This document shows, piece by piece, positions 54,303-64,000 of a stretch of 64,000 nt of DNA. The number at the start of each line of letters is the position of its first letter. The stretch's first letter is position 1. The position numbers were made by a program, and so were the translations under genes. The notes under the pieces were generated by a model, which was not told the origin of the DNA, made no database searches, and saw only the letters and a list, made by a program, of their open reading frames with translations. This DNA is from Athripsodes cinereus (Eukaryota; Arthropoda; Insecta; Trichoptera; Leptoceridae): assembly GCA_947579605.1 (NCBI GenBank), contig OX388307.1, forward strand, positions 7,045,237 through 7,109,236, given 5' to 3'.

Positions 54303-54450
54303 CCTTATTTATTTATTTATTCTTTACTGTACATTGATAACAAGCAAATTCACACAAAAATACATTTCAAACAAAGACAATCATAAAATCAATATACAGA
54401 GGGCGAGTTTATCGCAGAGGCGCGATTTCTTCCAACTAACCCAATTTCAT
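54303..54450 (-). mobile_element. Family D LINE 3' end, complete
   Basis: TTATTTATTTATTCTTTACT, GTACATTGATAACAAG, ATACAGAGGGCGAGTTTATC and GCGATTTCTTCCAACTAACC: the inverse of 5728-5869, with the same tail. Confidence 0.8.
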
Positions 54451-54944
54451 AAAACTTTCACATAAAAAATATTAAAAAATATTAAAATATATAATTTATC
54501 ACAAATATTTGCATACAAACCATTAGTTTGTAACTTTAATAAAGAAGACATGGTAAAAGTCGGTGGATGGCGCCCGTAGTGGCTGCCTGAAACCTCTGAC
54601 GTCTCACTTTTAAAAATTAAAATATTATCTAATAATGATTCAAAATAACAAAATTTTAATACAGTGTTTTTAGTTTCAATAGTTTTATAAAGATTGTTTT
54701 TTGAGTGTTAAATTACTTTCAAACTAATTAAAAATTACAAATTAAAAACAAATGAACTAGTGGATAAAATTTGTGACAAATAATAATACCTACTATTAGA
54801 ACTCACATAATTGTTTCATATTTCAAATTTGTAACAATTAGAAATTTATGAAAAATTATTTTTTTAATAGTTATATAAATTTATAAAATATATTAAAATT
54901 TGATCATAACAATAAATAAATTAAAAAAAAAACTGAAAATGCGC
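54451..54944. other. No gene supported
   Basis: AT-rich, with one G/C-richer patch at 54560-54605 of unknown origin. Confidence 0.35.
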
Positions 54945-55012
54945 CCTTGCGGTGGTTTGTACCACAAAACGGCGCTCAATAAATTGTCCAGATTATTATT
55001 ATTATTATTATA
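54945..55012 (+). mobile_element. Family T LINE 3' end, (ATT)n tail
   Basis: ACCACAAAACGGCGCTCAAT, AAATTGTCCAG and (ATT)n. Confidence 0.6.
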
Positions 55013-55517
55013 AAAAAGGGCCTCTTTGCAAATATAATTCAATTAACCAAAAGTTTTGTATTTACACAGTGAAAAAAAAATACACTTATCATTCTACATT
55101 TTGTCCATTTTTCGATCATAAGACTTTCATTGGTTTAAAATAATAATCAGATGACACATTTTTCTTATTTGTAAAATTTTAATGTTTTCATATTTTAATA
55201 AATTAAGTCCAAATATTATGATTTTCGTAGCAAGTAAATTCACGTAGGCGCAAACAGACATTCGAACAATCTAAAATATTAAAGTGATGATTCGACACTA
55301 GCGATTTGAAAGTTAAAATATAATATTATTATTCAACACTTGAATACATTTTCAAGGATATCTTGAAATTTTGATTCAGATATGTAAGCATGTAGGAAAT
55401 GACCTGATACAATAATATTATGTTCTATATTGTTGTTAAATAATACAGTTTTTTTGTGTTAATTTAACAAAACATATAAGTATGCATTGAACTTAATATT
55501 ATGTTTAATGTAGATAA
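55013..55517. other. No feature recognised
   Basis: AT-rich spacer. Confidence 0.35.
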
Positions 55518-56018
55518 CAGTGGTACCTTGATATACGAGTGCCCCAACATACGATTTTTTTAAAATAGAGCGATTTTTTTTTTGAAATACGAGCAATCGG
55601 CTTAGCTTTCCTAACTCATTTGCGGTACATTCTGAAAGGGAGGATGAAACAAACTTCCTTGGACATGTCTTTTTTTAAACGGCTTACTAATTAAAGTGAG
55701 AAAAGCGTGACGAAAAAGGCAAAGACCAGTGAAGAGAAAAGCAGTCACAAAAATTAAGTGAAAATAGCACTTTATAAATTTAGTTTATTTCTTTACATTC
55801 TCTTTTATTGTGTTTTTGTACAATATTTGTCATTTATAAATACATTTTTCTTATTCAAAAACACGTAACAAAAATAAATGGGGTGACATTTCGGGGACTG
55901 GAACGGATTAATGGCAGTTCAATTAATTTCAATGGGGAAATTTGTTTCAGAATACGAGTAATTTGCAATACGAGCAAGATTGCGGAACGAATTAAACTCG
56001 TATGTCGAAGTACCACTG
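55518..56018. mobile_element. Pogo/Tigger-like non-autonomous element
   Basis: CAGTGGTACCTTGATATACG and the inverse of CGTATGTCGAAGTACCACTG are the ends. TACGAG motifs repeat within both subterminal regions. TA follows on the right and AA precedes on the left, so a TA target is likely but damaged. 501 bp, no transposase. Confidence 0.8.
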
Positions 56019-56039
56019 TAGTATTATTCTATCCCTTCA

Positions 56040-56090
56040 CGCCAAGGGCGTACCCATTTTTTTTCTAGGGAGGGGGGAGCTTGGCAGCAG
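56040..56090. repeat. Possible DNA-transposon end
   Basis: GCCAAGGGCGTACCCATTTT and GGGAGGGGGGAGC resemble the G-rich subterminal part of 46462-47855, but no partner end was found. Confidence 0.3.
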
Positions 56091-56419
56091 TTTAAAATAA
56101 ATACTTATGATACTTAGCTTACAGCCTTAGAGCCTTTTACATGAATAAAAATACACAAAAAAACATACAAATCTAATTTCTCATTCACAATATAGTTGGA
56201 GCAAGATCAGCGTTGAAAAAATTTATTATTAGTATAATTCACTCATTTTATTATTTTCCCTTTGTTTTACTACTCCTCATTTCAAAAATTTTTTTTTTCA
56301 TAGTTACCTTCAAATTAAGTTTATGCAAAAATAATTATCATATCATTTTTCTTCATCAAGTTATGTGCATGCTGCTACAAGCTGTATTTTTATCTTCATC
56401 TGTCAAATTGTTATTTTTA
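56091..56419. other. No feature recognised
   Basis: AT-rich with T-runs; a hydrophobic 78-residue frame here is a low-complexity artefact. Confidence 0.35.
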
Positions 56420-56648
56420 ATCTTCTTCTTCTTCTTCTTCCTCGTGTGATAGATCATTGATCTGTTGTTTCGGAAGTGATTCCCTCTTGTGGCCCTGATG
56501 ACCAGCTATCTTTCCATCTCTTTTGTGGTCTTCCTCGCAAACGTGAGCCAGCCGGTGTCTTCTTTGCAGCAATGTGGGCGATCCTGTTTTCAGCCATCCT
56601 GTCTATATGGTCTCTCCAGAATCGTCTCCTCTTCCTACTCCATCTCAC
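56420..56648 (-). pseudogene. LINE ORF2 C-terminal fragment, (GAA)n tail
   Basis: The open minus-strand frame reads RWSRKRRRFWRDHIDRMAEN, RIAHIAAKKTPAGSRLRGRP and QKRWKDSWSS, then the tail (GAA)n at 56420-56439. Best-preserved copy of the family also seen at 48207. 5'-truncated. Confidence 0.85.
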
Positions 56649-57486
56649 TTTTTTATTTTTATTGTTTTAATTTAATATGTAAAAGGCTCTGTTGTTTAAA
56701 ACTGTAAATAAAATAAAAAATAAATTAGTTAATGTCTTCTTCGTGAGGCTGCACGAACATCCTCTATTTACAGGACACTTAAAGAAAAGAGTGGAATACC
56801 TATTCACTGTGTCGGTGTTCAGGTAGTAGAATTCCATATTGATATTAAAAACGAATGTTATTTCTATTAGGTACATGATTTTTTTATTTGGAGAAACCTA
56901 TTTTTAACCGGGGAATCCAATGAACAATAAAGTAAATAACACAGGTATGTTGAAGTGTAATTGTTCAGCTCTTGAGATGGATAAGTTTGTATAATTTTGT
57001 GCAAAAACCCACTTCTTACATTTGAGATTAAGTATTTATTGTTGTTGGGAGCATCGTACGAATGTACCTACAATCCAAGCATATGTAGCGCAAACACACA
57101 ACTTATAGCTATAATAAGTTGGAGTTCTTGATCTTGAAACCTGTTCGGCTGTGGACTGGTTGCAAACTCTTGAAGACAGTGCCATCATCTAGGGTCACAT
57201 TTTCTCAGCATACTTATTTATATTTTATTAAAGTAAAGCTATTTATTTATCTTTACCATAAAGATATTTCCTAAAAGTAGCTATCATATCAAATTAATCA
57301 ACTGTCAAGATTGGCAATGTTCTTCTAGTCGAAATACGTCTATCTCAATAAAAAACATTAAGTGGGAAAAAACTTTTGTTTTTTAATTTCATTATGGATT
57401 TCTACTACTGATACAGTGAATATAAATTCTGTGCCTTTTTTATCTATAACTCGTCTGTCTGAGTCGACTTTTTTTTAAAAAAAAAG
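56649..57486. other. AT-rich; one SINE-A scrap
   Basis: Apart from the SINE-A piece at 56758 nothing is recognised. Confidence 0.4.
56758..56815 (-). mobile_element. SINE-A scrap
   Basis: TTTACAGGACACTTAAAGAA and GAGTGGAATACCTATTCACT. Confidence 0.5.
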
Positions 57487-57650
57487 ATATATCTGGGTTT
57501 TGTTTTAAACCCAAATACAACCTCATACACCTTTCACACTAAGCTAAAAGCTTGTGTCGTGAAAGGGGAGTTTGCCGGCACCTGGGCTCGAACCCCGGAC
57601 CCCTTGTTCACAAGGCCGAGACTCTACCTCCAGGCTACCGACGAACTCAT
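57487..57650 (-). mobile_element. SINE-B full-length copy
   Basis: Minus strand: A box TAGCCTGGAGGTAGAGTC, B box GGTTCGAGCCC, CAGGTGCCGGCAAACTCC, ACACAAGCTTTTAGC and the AAACCCAGATATATC end. Useful as the uninterrupted reference for 30979-31364. Confidence 0.9.
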
Positions 57651-58299
57651 AACAGTGCAAATTGATCCACCTCTCACTGCAACATTCTCAACACTTTAAT
57701 TGTGAAATATGATCTGGTATGTAGTTGGTATCCTTGTGATTAAAATACAGCGCTTTTTTTTTAGTAAATTATCATTGATATTTCCGATACATGATCTCTC
57801 CAGGACTATCGTCTCTTTTTAATTAAAGAGAGCATCATCAAAAATAACACACTCAATTGGGAGACATGTTCTAATGTAAAATATCTGAATACAGCTGGTA
57901 AAAAAATTAGGTTATTTTAAAGAAACATAGTAAGCTTCAATCAATCAATATTTTCAAATAAGAACCGAACCTGGTTATTCCCAAATTAAAATCATAAGTT
58001 GCTAATAAAATAAATAATTTAAACTTTAACAAAGTAAACGTAAAAAAAACTGGTTTAAATCGACAAGGAATTTCGCTCATCCTTATAGAACAATCAATCA
58101 ATCACAGAACGTCATTTATGATAGAATCTATTATTTTTTATCCAGTTTTTTTCTGAAGTATTTACATACTTATTGAACTCCTTTTTAAAACGACTCCTGA
58201 GACAGGTTTAGTTTTTTGTTTTTTTTATTTGAGGCCCTTGAATAATACGCATAATTTTAAAGATGTAATTTGTTTATGTAACACAGTGCGTGTACATAA
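57651..58299. other. No feature recognised
   Basis: AT-rich spacer. Confidence 0.4.
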
Positions 58300-58585
58300 A
58301 CAAAAATACATCGGTGTACAAATAACCGAAAACAGATTAAGATGGTACGGACACATTTTGAGACTACCACAGAATCGTATGATCAAAAGGACAATGGACG
58401 TATAAGTAGGACCCAGAAGACCAGGCAGATCAGTGACCACCTGGATGTCCACAATTGCAAAGGGACCTAAAGGAGGCAGAGTTGAGCTCGGAGGATGCGA
58501 GGGACCGGAAAACATGAGGACTAGGAAAACCGACCGCGAGTAAATGGGATAAAGGCGAGGACGAAGAAGAAGAGAAGAACACAGT
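58300..58585 (+). pseudogene. LINE ORF2 C-terminal relic, (GAA)n tail
   Basis: The plus strand gives ITENRLRWYGHILRLPQNRM, then a stop, then GPRRPGRSVTTW and KTDRE with stops, and ends in GACGAAGAAGAAGAG. It has the ENRLRWYGH...GRP..W order of RTE-like ORF2 ends. Distinct from the 56420 family. Confidence 0.75.
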
Positions 58586-61004
58586 GCACATGTTCACTTC
58601 CACCTCTCTGTAACTGAATGATAAAAAAATTATAAAAGTTCCAGAAATATTATAAAATATTAAACATTTTTGAGTCAGCAATGGTACGTGCTTTCTAACG
58701 TGTATTTATTTCTTCGTCATCAACGAAAAGAGGAAGTCTGTGAACTAATTAAAATACATACCTACCTAATAATTTTTTTAAGAATGTCGTTTTTGTACAA
58801 TATAAAATGCTTAATACTATGGGCCGATAGTTTGATTTAGCTTTACAGAGAACGTATGTAATTCGGAGATCCAACCTACTGGATTAATATTTTGATTTTC
58901 ATACTATACCTACAATTTGCAATCTCGCTCAACTACTCGACATCTGAATGTTAAAGACAAAAAAGCAACTTTCGGTGACACCTAATGGCCCATGCATTTA
59001 AGTAGGTACTATTACCAGCCCTTGCATCTCTAGCTAGAGGGACATCAAGGTAGTGAAGTCAAAAGATTTCACACTTGGAGGTTATGGTGGATTTTTGGCC
59101 AGCCAGCCTCTCAGGCTGCCTCATATGGCAATATGGCACCTCCGGTGTGGAGAAGATTATTATGATGTAGAAATCAGATAAATGAAAATACTCAAGCTTC
59201 TGCTTTATCCGGTTAGTCGGTGGGTCTCCTTCTTTGGGTTTTGGTTTTCCCATTCATTCCCATTCATCCCACCCATTCCCAACCCATTCACCCTTTGCAT
59301 CTAGGTATCATAATCAATACATAAGGGTTGGTGAACGTATTTTAGGCTTATTCTATCTCTCCATTACAACTTGGTTTCAAATAGTTACGATGTGTTGAAC
59401 TTTATTGAATATAAACAATAAAAAATCTCGTTTCTTTTACATTCAAAATGCGTAAAAATTGGCAAGCCCTGATGAAAACAACATGAATATATGTACCTAA
59501 CGTTGATACTGCGAATAAATGTATTATTTCGATTTAAACATGGTAGTTATTTCGATACACTTTTTACATAATATCTATTTAATTAAATTATCGCGAATTC
59601 ATCGTGCGGAGCGAGCTGTAGCGAACTCGCAAATCCGGTCCTTGTTTCATTATATGGCCAATAATGGTGAGAAGAACTTATCTTAATATATAAAAATGTT
59701 TACGCCTTTGATGAATGTGCATGTTTACGGAACACGTTAATATTATGTACCAGCTTTAAATCGGAATATTTGCAATGAGTCGAATTCACTCACTTGTTCA
59801 AGATTATTAGTTATAGTCACCTTACTCTGACTGTCAATAATGGGAGAAAGAGACGCTGGAACATGACTCTATTCTTAGGTTGTGTCATACGGAAAGCTTG
59901 TAGCATACACCTACTTTGAATTTGAAGACGTACAATATCCCTTGTACATGGAGTATCATATCTCTCTGATTCCAGCTGATCGTTGTCAAACTGTGGTAGC
60001 CAAGCAAAGCCAAGAAGCCTTATTATGGATCCCTTCACGATAAATTTTCTGTAGAAACTTCGTCAGTAAATAAATAGTATTTGGCTGCAATTTTACTATA
60101 AAAAGATTCAACCAATACAAATTTGCAAGCAGAGAAGTGAACACACATAATATGAGCCGTCTATCTGTGCTAAAAATATGATATTTTGAATGGGTGACAC
60201 GACTCAAGATGAAGATGCTAAAATATTAAAAACGTTAATAACCTTACATAGCTGATGATCTAAAAATGTATCATAACGATGTTTATATAATTATGCAAAT
60301 GTGAAATGTAGTTATCGATTATTACTAGATTTTCCACATCTGTGTAAGTAAACAATATCTCTGCTGTCACCAAAGTTTCTGGGTAACCAGCTAGTTGTCC
60401 ATACACAAAGGCACATGTAGTTGTTTTTCCATACATATTATAATTTGTATGTATAATGAATATTATTAATAACATTTCAAACAATATAATACAAACAACT
60501 TTAGTTAGTTTTGCAGAACTTGTAGCTTATCTCTTCAGTTAAAACACAATCAGTTCAGTCTCTTTGACTGATACGAATGATTGTGTATGAGTCTATCTAC
60601 AGTACACAAGAATATTTAAGTATTTATTTATTCATAAGAGATATTACTTTCATTGTTAAAGTTTATCAATTATTAATAATTATAAAAACCCTCATTGTGT
60701 TTAAATATTATTACAACTTGTTATCGAAAAACATACATAGTGTTTTAAATAAAATTTGAATTTAAATATACATATTTGTTTTTGATCTGTGTTCAAGTGA
60801 CTCATTTTGTGATTTCTTTTTTATTTTGTTCTTCAAAGTTCTGTTTATACATTTTTCTTGTTTTTTAGTGTCTCGTTTCTAAGGTAAATAAATACCTTAT
60901 ATTGTGTAGTTTTTCCATGTATATAATTTTTTATTTATATTTATATATGTTTGCAAACCTATACAAAGAAGTGTTAAAAAGTAAATCAATAAGGATGCAA
61001 AACC
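58586..61004. other. No gene supported
   Basis: About 2.4 kb without clear repeats. At 59045-59215 a G/C-richer block (CCAGCCAGCCTCTCAGGCTG, AAGCTTCTGCTTTATCCGG) may be LINE-derived; part of it resembles 61965-62005. Short frames elsewhere have no motif. Confidence 0.4.
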
Positions 61005-61275
61005 AATCAAAATTGTCGATTGCAAAACCATGTTTACACAATGTCACATTTTGCAAAATCTAATCGGAAGAAGAAGTGAGAAAGGCGTTCCAACGCTGAC
61101 GAATTGGCTCTTATCTGGCTGAAGTGATCACTTTCGGTGTCCGTGGACAACGTTCACCAAATCCGCCACTCTCACAATCACGATGTATGGTCCACCAATC
61201 GAGAAACATTTAATGCAAACCATAGAAGCAACCATTTTTTTGGGATTTCATATTTCAGATTTAAAATTTAAATCT
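61005..61275 (+). repeat. Family O reference copy
   Basis: Uninterrupted copy running from GCAAAACCATGTTTACACAA through TCGGAAGAAGAAG, CACTTTCGGTGTCCGTGGAC and CCAAATCCGCCACTCTCACA to ATGCAAACCATAGAAGCAAC. It gives the empty sites for the RTE and MITE at 28783 and 29452. Class unknown. Confidence 0.8.
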
Positions 61276-61409
61276 TCCGTCTGAATGACGCCAGAACAAT
61301 TAAGTTCAATAAACAAGAATAAGCTTCTCTCTATTAGCTTTCAAATGTCATGATAGATTTATTCACAAAGCATAGCCAAAAGAACATTTAACAACTTTGA
61401 TTCAACAAT

Positions 61410-61520
61410 GATATATGTCGCCCATCCTGAATGTCTCATTTAATAATGGAATGAAGATGTCGTCTTGTATGTTAATTACATTATTATTAGTTATTCCATT
61501 GGCTAGATCATGTGATAGAT
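61410..61520 (+). mobile_element. SINE-A 3' part
   Basis: TCGCCCATCCTGAATGTCTC and AATGAAGATGTCGTCTTGTA. Confidence 0.5.
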
Positions 61521-61705
61521 TTTTATAGAAGGTTCGAAAACGTTAGTTAGTCTTATATAAATATAAATATTGTTGAAGGGTGTTTGTGTTAACACTGTGA
61601 AAATTCATATTAAATAATCATTAAAATACAAAATTATATAAATATGTTCATTACATATATTAAGTCTGCTGGTAGCCTAAATTGTGGTAAATAATGCTTT
61701 AAAAA

Positions 61706-61857
61706 GGTGTATCTGGGTTTTTGTTATAAATCCAAACGCAATTTTATACACCTTTCACAATAAGCTAAAAGCTTGTGTCGTGAAAGAGGAGTTTGCCGGC
61801 ACCTGAATCGATCCGTGCATGAGGTCGAGACTCTACCTCCAGGCTACCGACGAAATT
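61706..61857 (-). mobile_element. SINE-B copy, B box damaged
   Basis: GTATCTGGGTTTTTGTTATA...AGTTTGCCGGCACCTGAATC then GATCCGTGCATGAGGTCGAG and the A-box side CTCCAGGCTACCGACGAA. A deletion removes part of the B box region. Confidence 0.85.
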
Positions 61858-62179
61858 TACGCATACAAATAAATAGATCTTTTAATAGTTCTTACTTACA
61901 TATAATAGTAAGTTATAAATCCACACCGAGAGTGCGGACAAAATTTGTGAAGTGTGGAATTTCGGATAAATGGAAGTCCTCAGACTTCTGCGGCATCCGG
62001 GTGTCCTCATGAGGACAATTAGGGTTTGAATGTGCGGAAAATAGGGGTCTTCGACTCCTGAGACATCCGGGTGTGAAGTAGATCTCTCTTCAATTATACC
62101 GCAAGATAATTTTACACGAAATGCCATCCTACCTTCGTGTTGGAGATGAACCTTCACTTCTTTCATTTCCACAAGATAT
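61858..62179. other. Short duplicated block
   Basis: TCCTCAGACTTCTGCGGCAT and TCTTCGACTCCTGAGACATC, each followed by CCGGGTGT, recur about 70 bp apart (to 62005 and 62073). No gene. Confidence 0.4.
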
Positions 62180-62334
62180 TCACCCCACTACCCTTTTTAT
62201 CAATCTTTGTTCTTTAAATTTTGCAACTAGCAATATGCTCAGCCCGTGGTTCAAATTTTTCACTCTTTGGATGACATCGGTAACTCCTGATCTTCTACTT
62301 GTCTCTTCACGGATATTAATCACGACTTTCCAGC
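62180..62334 (-). pseudogene. LINE ORF2 relic
   Basis: The minus strand reads IREETSRRSGVTDVIQRVKN before diverging. The R..TGVTDVI.R...LKW pattern is common upstream of the C-terminal end of insect RTE-like ORF2. Its upstream side is cut by PALR at 62336. Confidence 0.55.
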
Positions 62335-62335
62335 T

Positions 62336-62548
62336 GGGCCCCAAGTCAAAACACATTTTAGCATTACGTTTTCGTATCGTTATCGTTCGAATAAAGACGA
62401 CTTTGCGCCAAATTGTCAATTTTCGTAACCATTGTTTATTTTAGCTACGACATTGACACTTGCTCGCAACGTTGTCTATGTATATTCGAACGCTAACGGA
62501 TCGAAAGGATCGAAAACGTAACGTTAAAATGTTTTTTAACTTCAGGCC
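62336..62548. mobile_element. PALR palindromic MITE, copy 4 (diverged)
   Basis: AAGTCAAAACACATTTTAGC, TAACGTTAAAATGTTTTTTA and matching arms. An extra duplicated GATCGAAAG segment breaks the right arm. Confidence 0.8.
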
Positions 62549-62824
62549 CTGTTCCATAGCTCAGCAAGTCGAAATTTTTCATTTTATTGGTAATACAACG
62601 TCAAACGTCAAAGTCAACGCCACTTTTGCGATTACACAAACAAATAACTATAAAAAATACATGGCTCCTTTTATACTTTAAATATTTATTTATAGACAAA
62701 AAATTACCTATTTTCAATTCGACAAATAAATATTTCGAATTGTTTAGCTATTGAACGTAACAAAGACAACATATGTCTTTTAACATTTCGATTATTGTAA
62801 AGTATATTTCACTTCAGCCCCCTA

Positions 62825-62964
62825 GACAAACCGTACTTGGCGATCGACTACAAACGAATTTTCGACTATAATCGCAACAATAACGCATAAATTCACGGTA
62901 CATCGTACATGTGAGTAAATTGTCGAAAAATTCGCCAGTAGTCGATCGCTAAGTGTGGTTTGCC
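62825..62964. mobile_element. TA-flanked palindromic MITE, relative of 33644
   Basis: GACAAACCGTACTTGGCGAT and GACTACAAACGAATTTTCGA are mirrored at the right; TA on both flanks (62823-62824, 62965-62966). Arms are more diverged than in the 33644 copy. Confidence 0.8.
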
Positions 62965-63024
62965 TACAACCCCTGTTGTGTTTTTAAATCATATTATTAT
63001 TATAAACCCTAAATCGACTGAGAT

Positions 63025-63262
63025 GGTGTAGGAAACTGCCGCGACAATAGAGAACGATGGGGCTTCCTACAGGACGAATCCGGAGCATGTGACTGTGGTG
63101 CAGCACAGACTATGCCACACTTGTTGGAATGTCCATTGTGCCCTGTCACTTGCACTATGGAGGATATTTTTGACGCATCTCCACCTGCTGTGCGTTTTGC
63201 GCAGTACTGGAGATCAGTTTGATGGGTTTTTTTCTCTGGGTTTCGACACGATAAATAAATAA
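63025..63262 (+). pseudogene. LINE ORF2 C-terminus with CCHC knuckle
   Basis: The open frame DNRERWGFLQDESGACDCGA, then AQTMPHLLECPLCPVTCTME and RFAQYWRSV ends at TGA 63220-63222. The CDCG...PHLLECP knuckle and TC.MED...A..YW tail are typical of non-LTR ORF2 C-termini. A frameshift precedes it (NRLRWCRKLPR is in another frame). Tail GATAAATAAATAAATTA. Confidence 0.75.
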
Positions 63263-63333
63263 ATTATAAATACACCAAAATTACAAAACTGACGATTTCT
63301 CGAATATAAGGCATTTTGAGTTATGGAACCAGG

Positions 63334-63528
63334 GGCCTGAGTCAATAACACACATTCGCGTCACGTTCACGCGTCGCGTTCGGGTGCAGATGATGTTGCG
63401 CCAAAGTGTTAATTTTCGTAACTATTGTGTATCTTAGCAACGAAATTGACACTTGCTTGTAACTTCGTCTACACTCGAACGTTAACGGAGCGGGAACGTC
63501 ACGTGAAAGTGTGTTATTGACTCAGGCC
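63334..63528. mobile_element. PALR-related palindrome, copy 5
   Basis: GGCCTGAGTCAATAACACAC and its mirror GTGTGTTATTGACTCAGGCC-like right end. Arms hold GCGTCACGTTC and AACGTCACG. Distinct subfamily from copies 1-3. Confidence 0.8.
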
Positions 63529-64000
63529 TCTGGACCATCGATCATCAACAATAATAGTATCCATCTATAACCATTGTTTATTTTTGCACAATACCATTTT
63601 TGCAATAAAAAAAAAGACTAACATGAAACTGATTCGCGTATTAGTTTCGCTTCCAACACTTCCTGTGGATAATCCCATAGACATACAATTTAAAAATAAC
63701 CTTGCTAGGATAAAAATTTACATAAATAATAATAATAATAATAGGTATAATTACAATTAATTTTATGTTTAATATATAATAGAGGTAATTATTTTTTTTC
63801 ATCTCATAGTGATTATATTAATAATTTCGAAGGGGTTTGAATTTTATTATATTACACTTGATTACAAGTTTCGTGTTGGATAAAATTGAACCACTTGTAC
63901 GAAGGAACTAATATTTCAAAGTGGATATATTATATTATTATAATGAAAAATAAAATGAAAAAACATGGTGTGTCTGTAAATATATAATACTTAATAAATA
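63529..64000. other. No feature recognised
   Basis: AT-rich right edge with an (AAT)n run at 63726-63742. Confidence 0.4.

Larger units (their letters stand above)
62545..63337. mobile_element. Putative DNA element between two PALR copies
   Basis: GGCCCTGTTCCATAGCTCA at the left is mirrored by TGAGTTATGGAACCAGGGGCC at the right. The interior holds a TA-flanked MITE and a LINE scrap. Inverted ends of 19-21 bases are clear; a TSD is not, because PALR ends overlap both sides. Confidence 0.55.

Overview
This window is eukaryotic, AT-rich and built almost entirely from transposable elements. I found no host gene I can support. The mixture of R1-, Jockey-, RTE- and I-group non-LTR retrotransposons, tRNA-derived SINEs and many palindromic DNA elements, plus the frequent TAGGTACCTA-like texture, fits an insect, probably a moth or butterfly. 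That placement is inference, not proof.

The only intact coding unit is a full-length I-group LINE at 34000-39492. It has two open reading frames: a gag-like ORF1 with three zinc knuckles, and ORF2 with endonuclease, reverse transcriptase and RNase H. A perfect 12-bp target-site duplication (TSD) flanks it, so it is young and may be active. About 650 bp downstream, at 40145-40193, lies a 49-bp scrap of the 3' tail of a related element, also with a perfect 12-bp TSD.

The other LINEs are 5'-truncated 3' ends. They include R1-clade pieces (190-1224, 30507-30839), a Jockey-like piece (26405-27323), RTE-like pieces (3975-4346, 28783-29386, 31518-32107, 40290-40553, 48590-49035) and several other C-terminal fragments. 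Short non-coding LINE 3' ends occur as families D, E, F, G and T.

SINEs come in three families (my working names). SINE-A has about 18 copies, makes up much of the repeat content, and shares its 3' tail with the RTE at 31518-32107. SINE-B and SINE-C have tRNA-like heads with A and B boxes.

DNA elements include five hAT-like non-autonomous copies with 8-bp TSDs; TA-flanked mariner/pogo-like elements; a TTAA-flanked palindrome; a Transib-like element; and several perfect or near-perfect palindromes. The main palindrome families are PAL207 (three 207-bp copies with TGCA-type TSDs) and PALR (five copies).

Nested insertions are common and give a relative order of events: PAL207 inside SINE-B and inside a LINE; an R1-type LINE inside SINE-A; an RTE and a palindrome inside family O; PALR inside a hAT. 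The longest stretch with no recognised repeat is 6751-9400.
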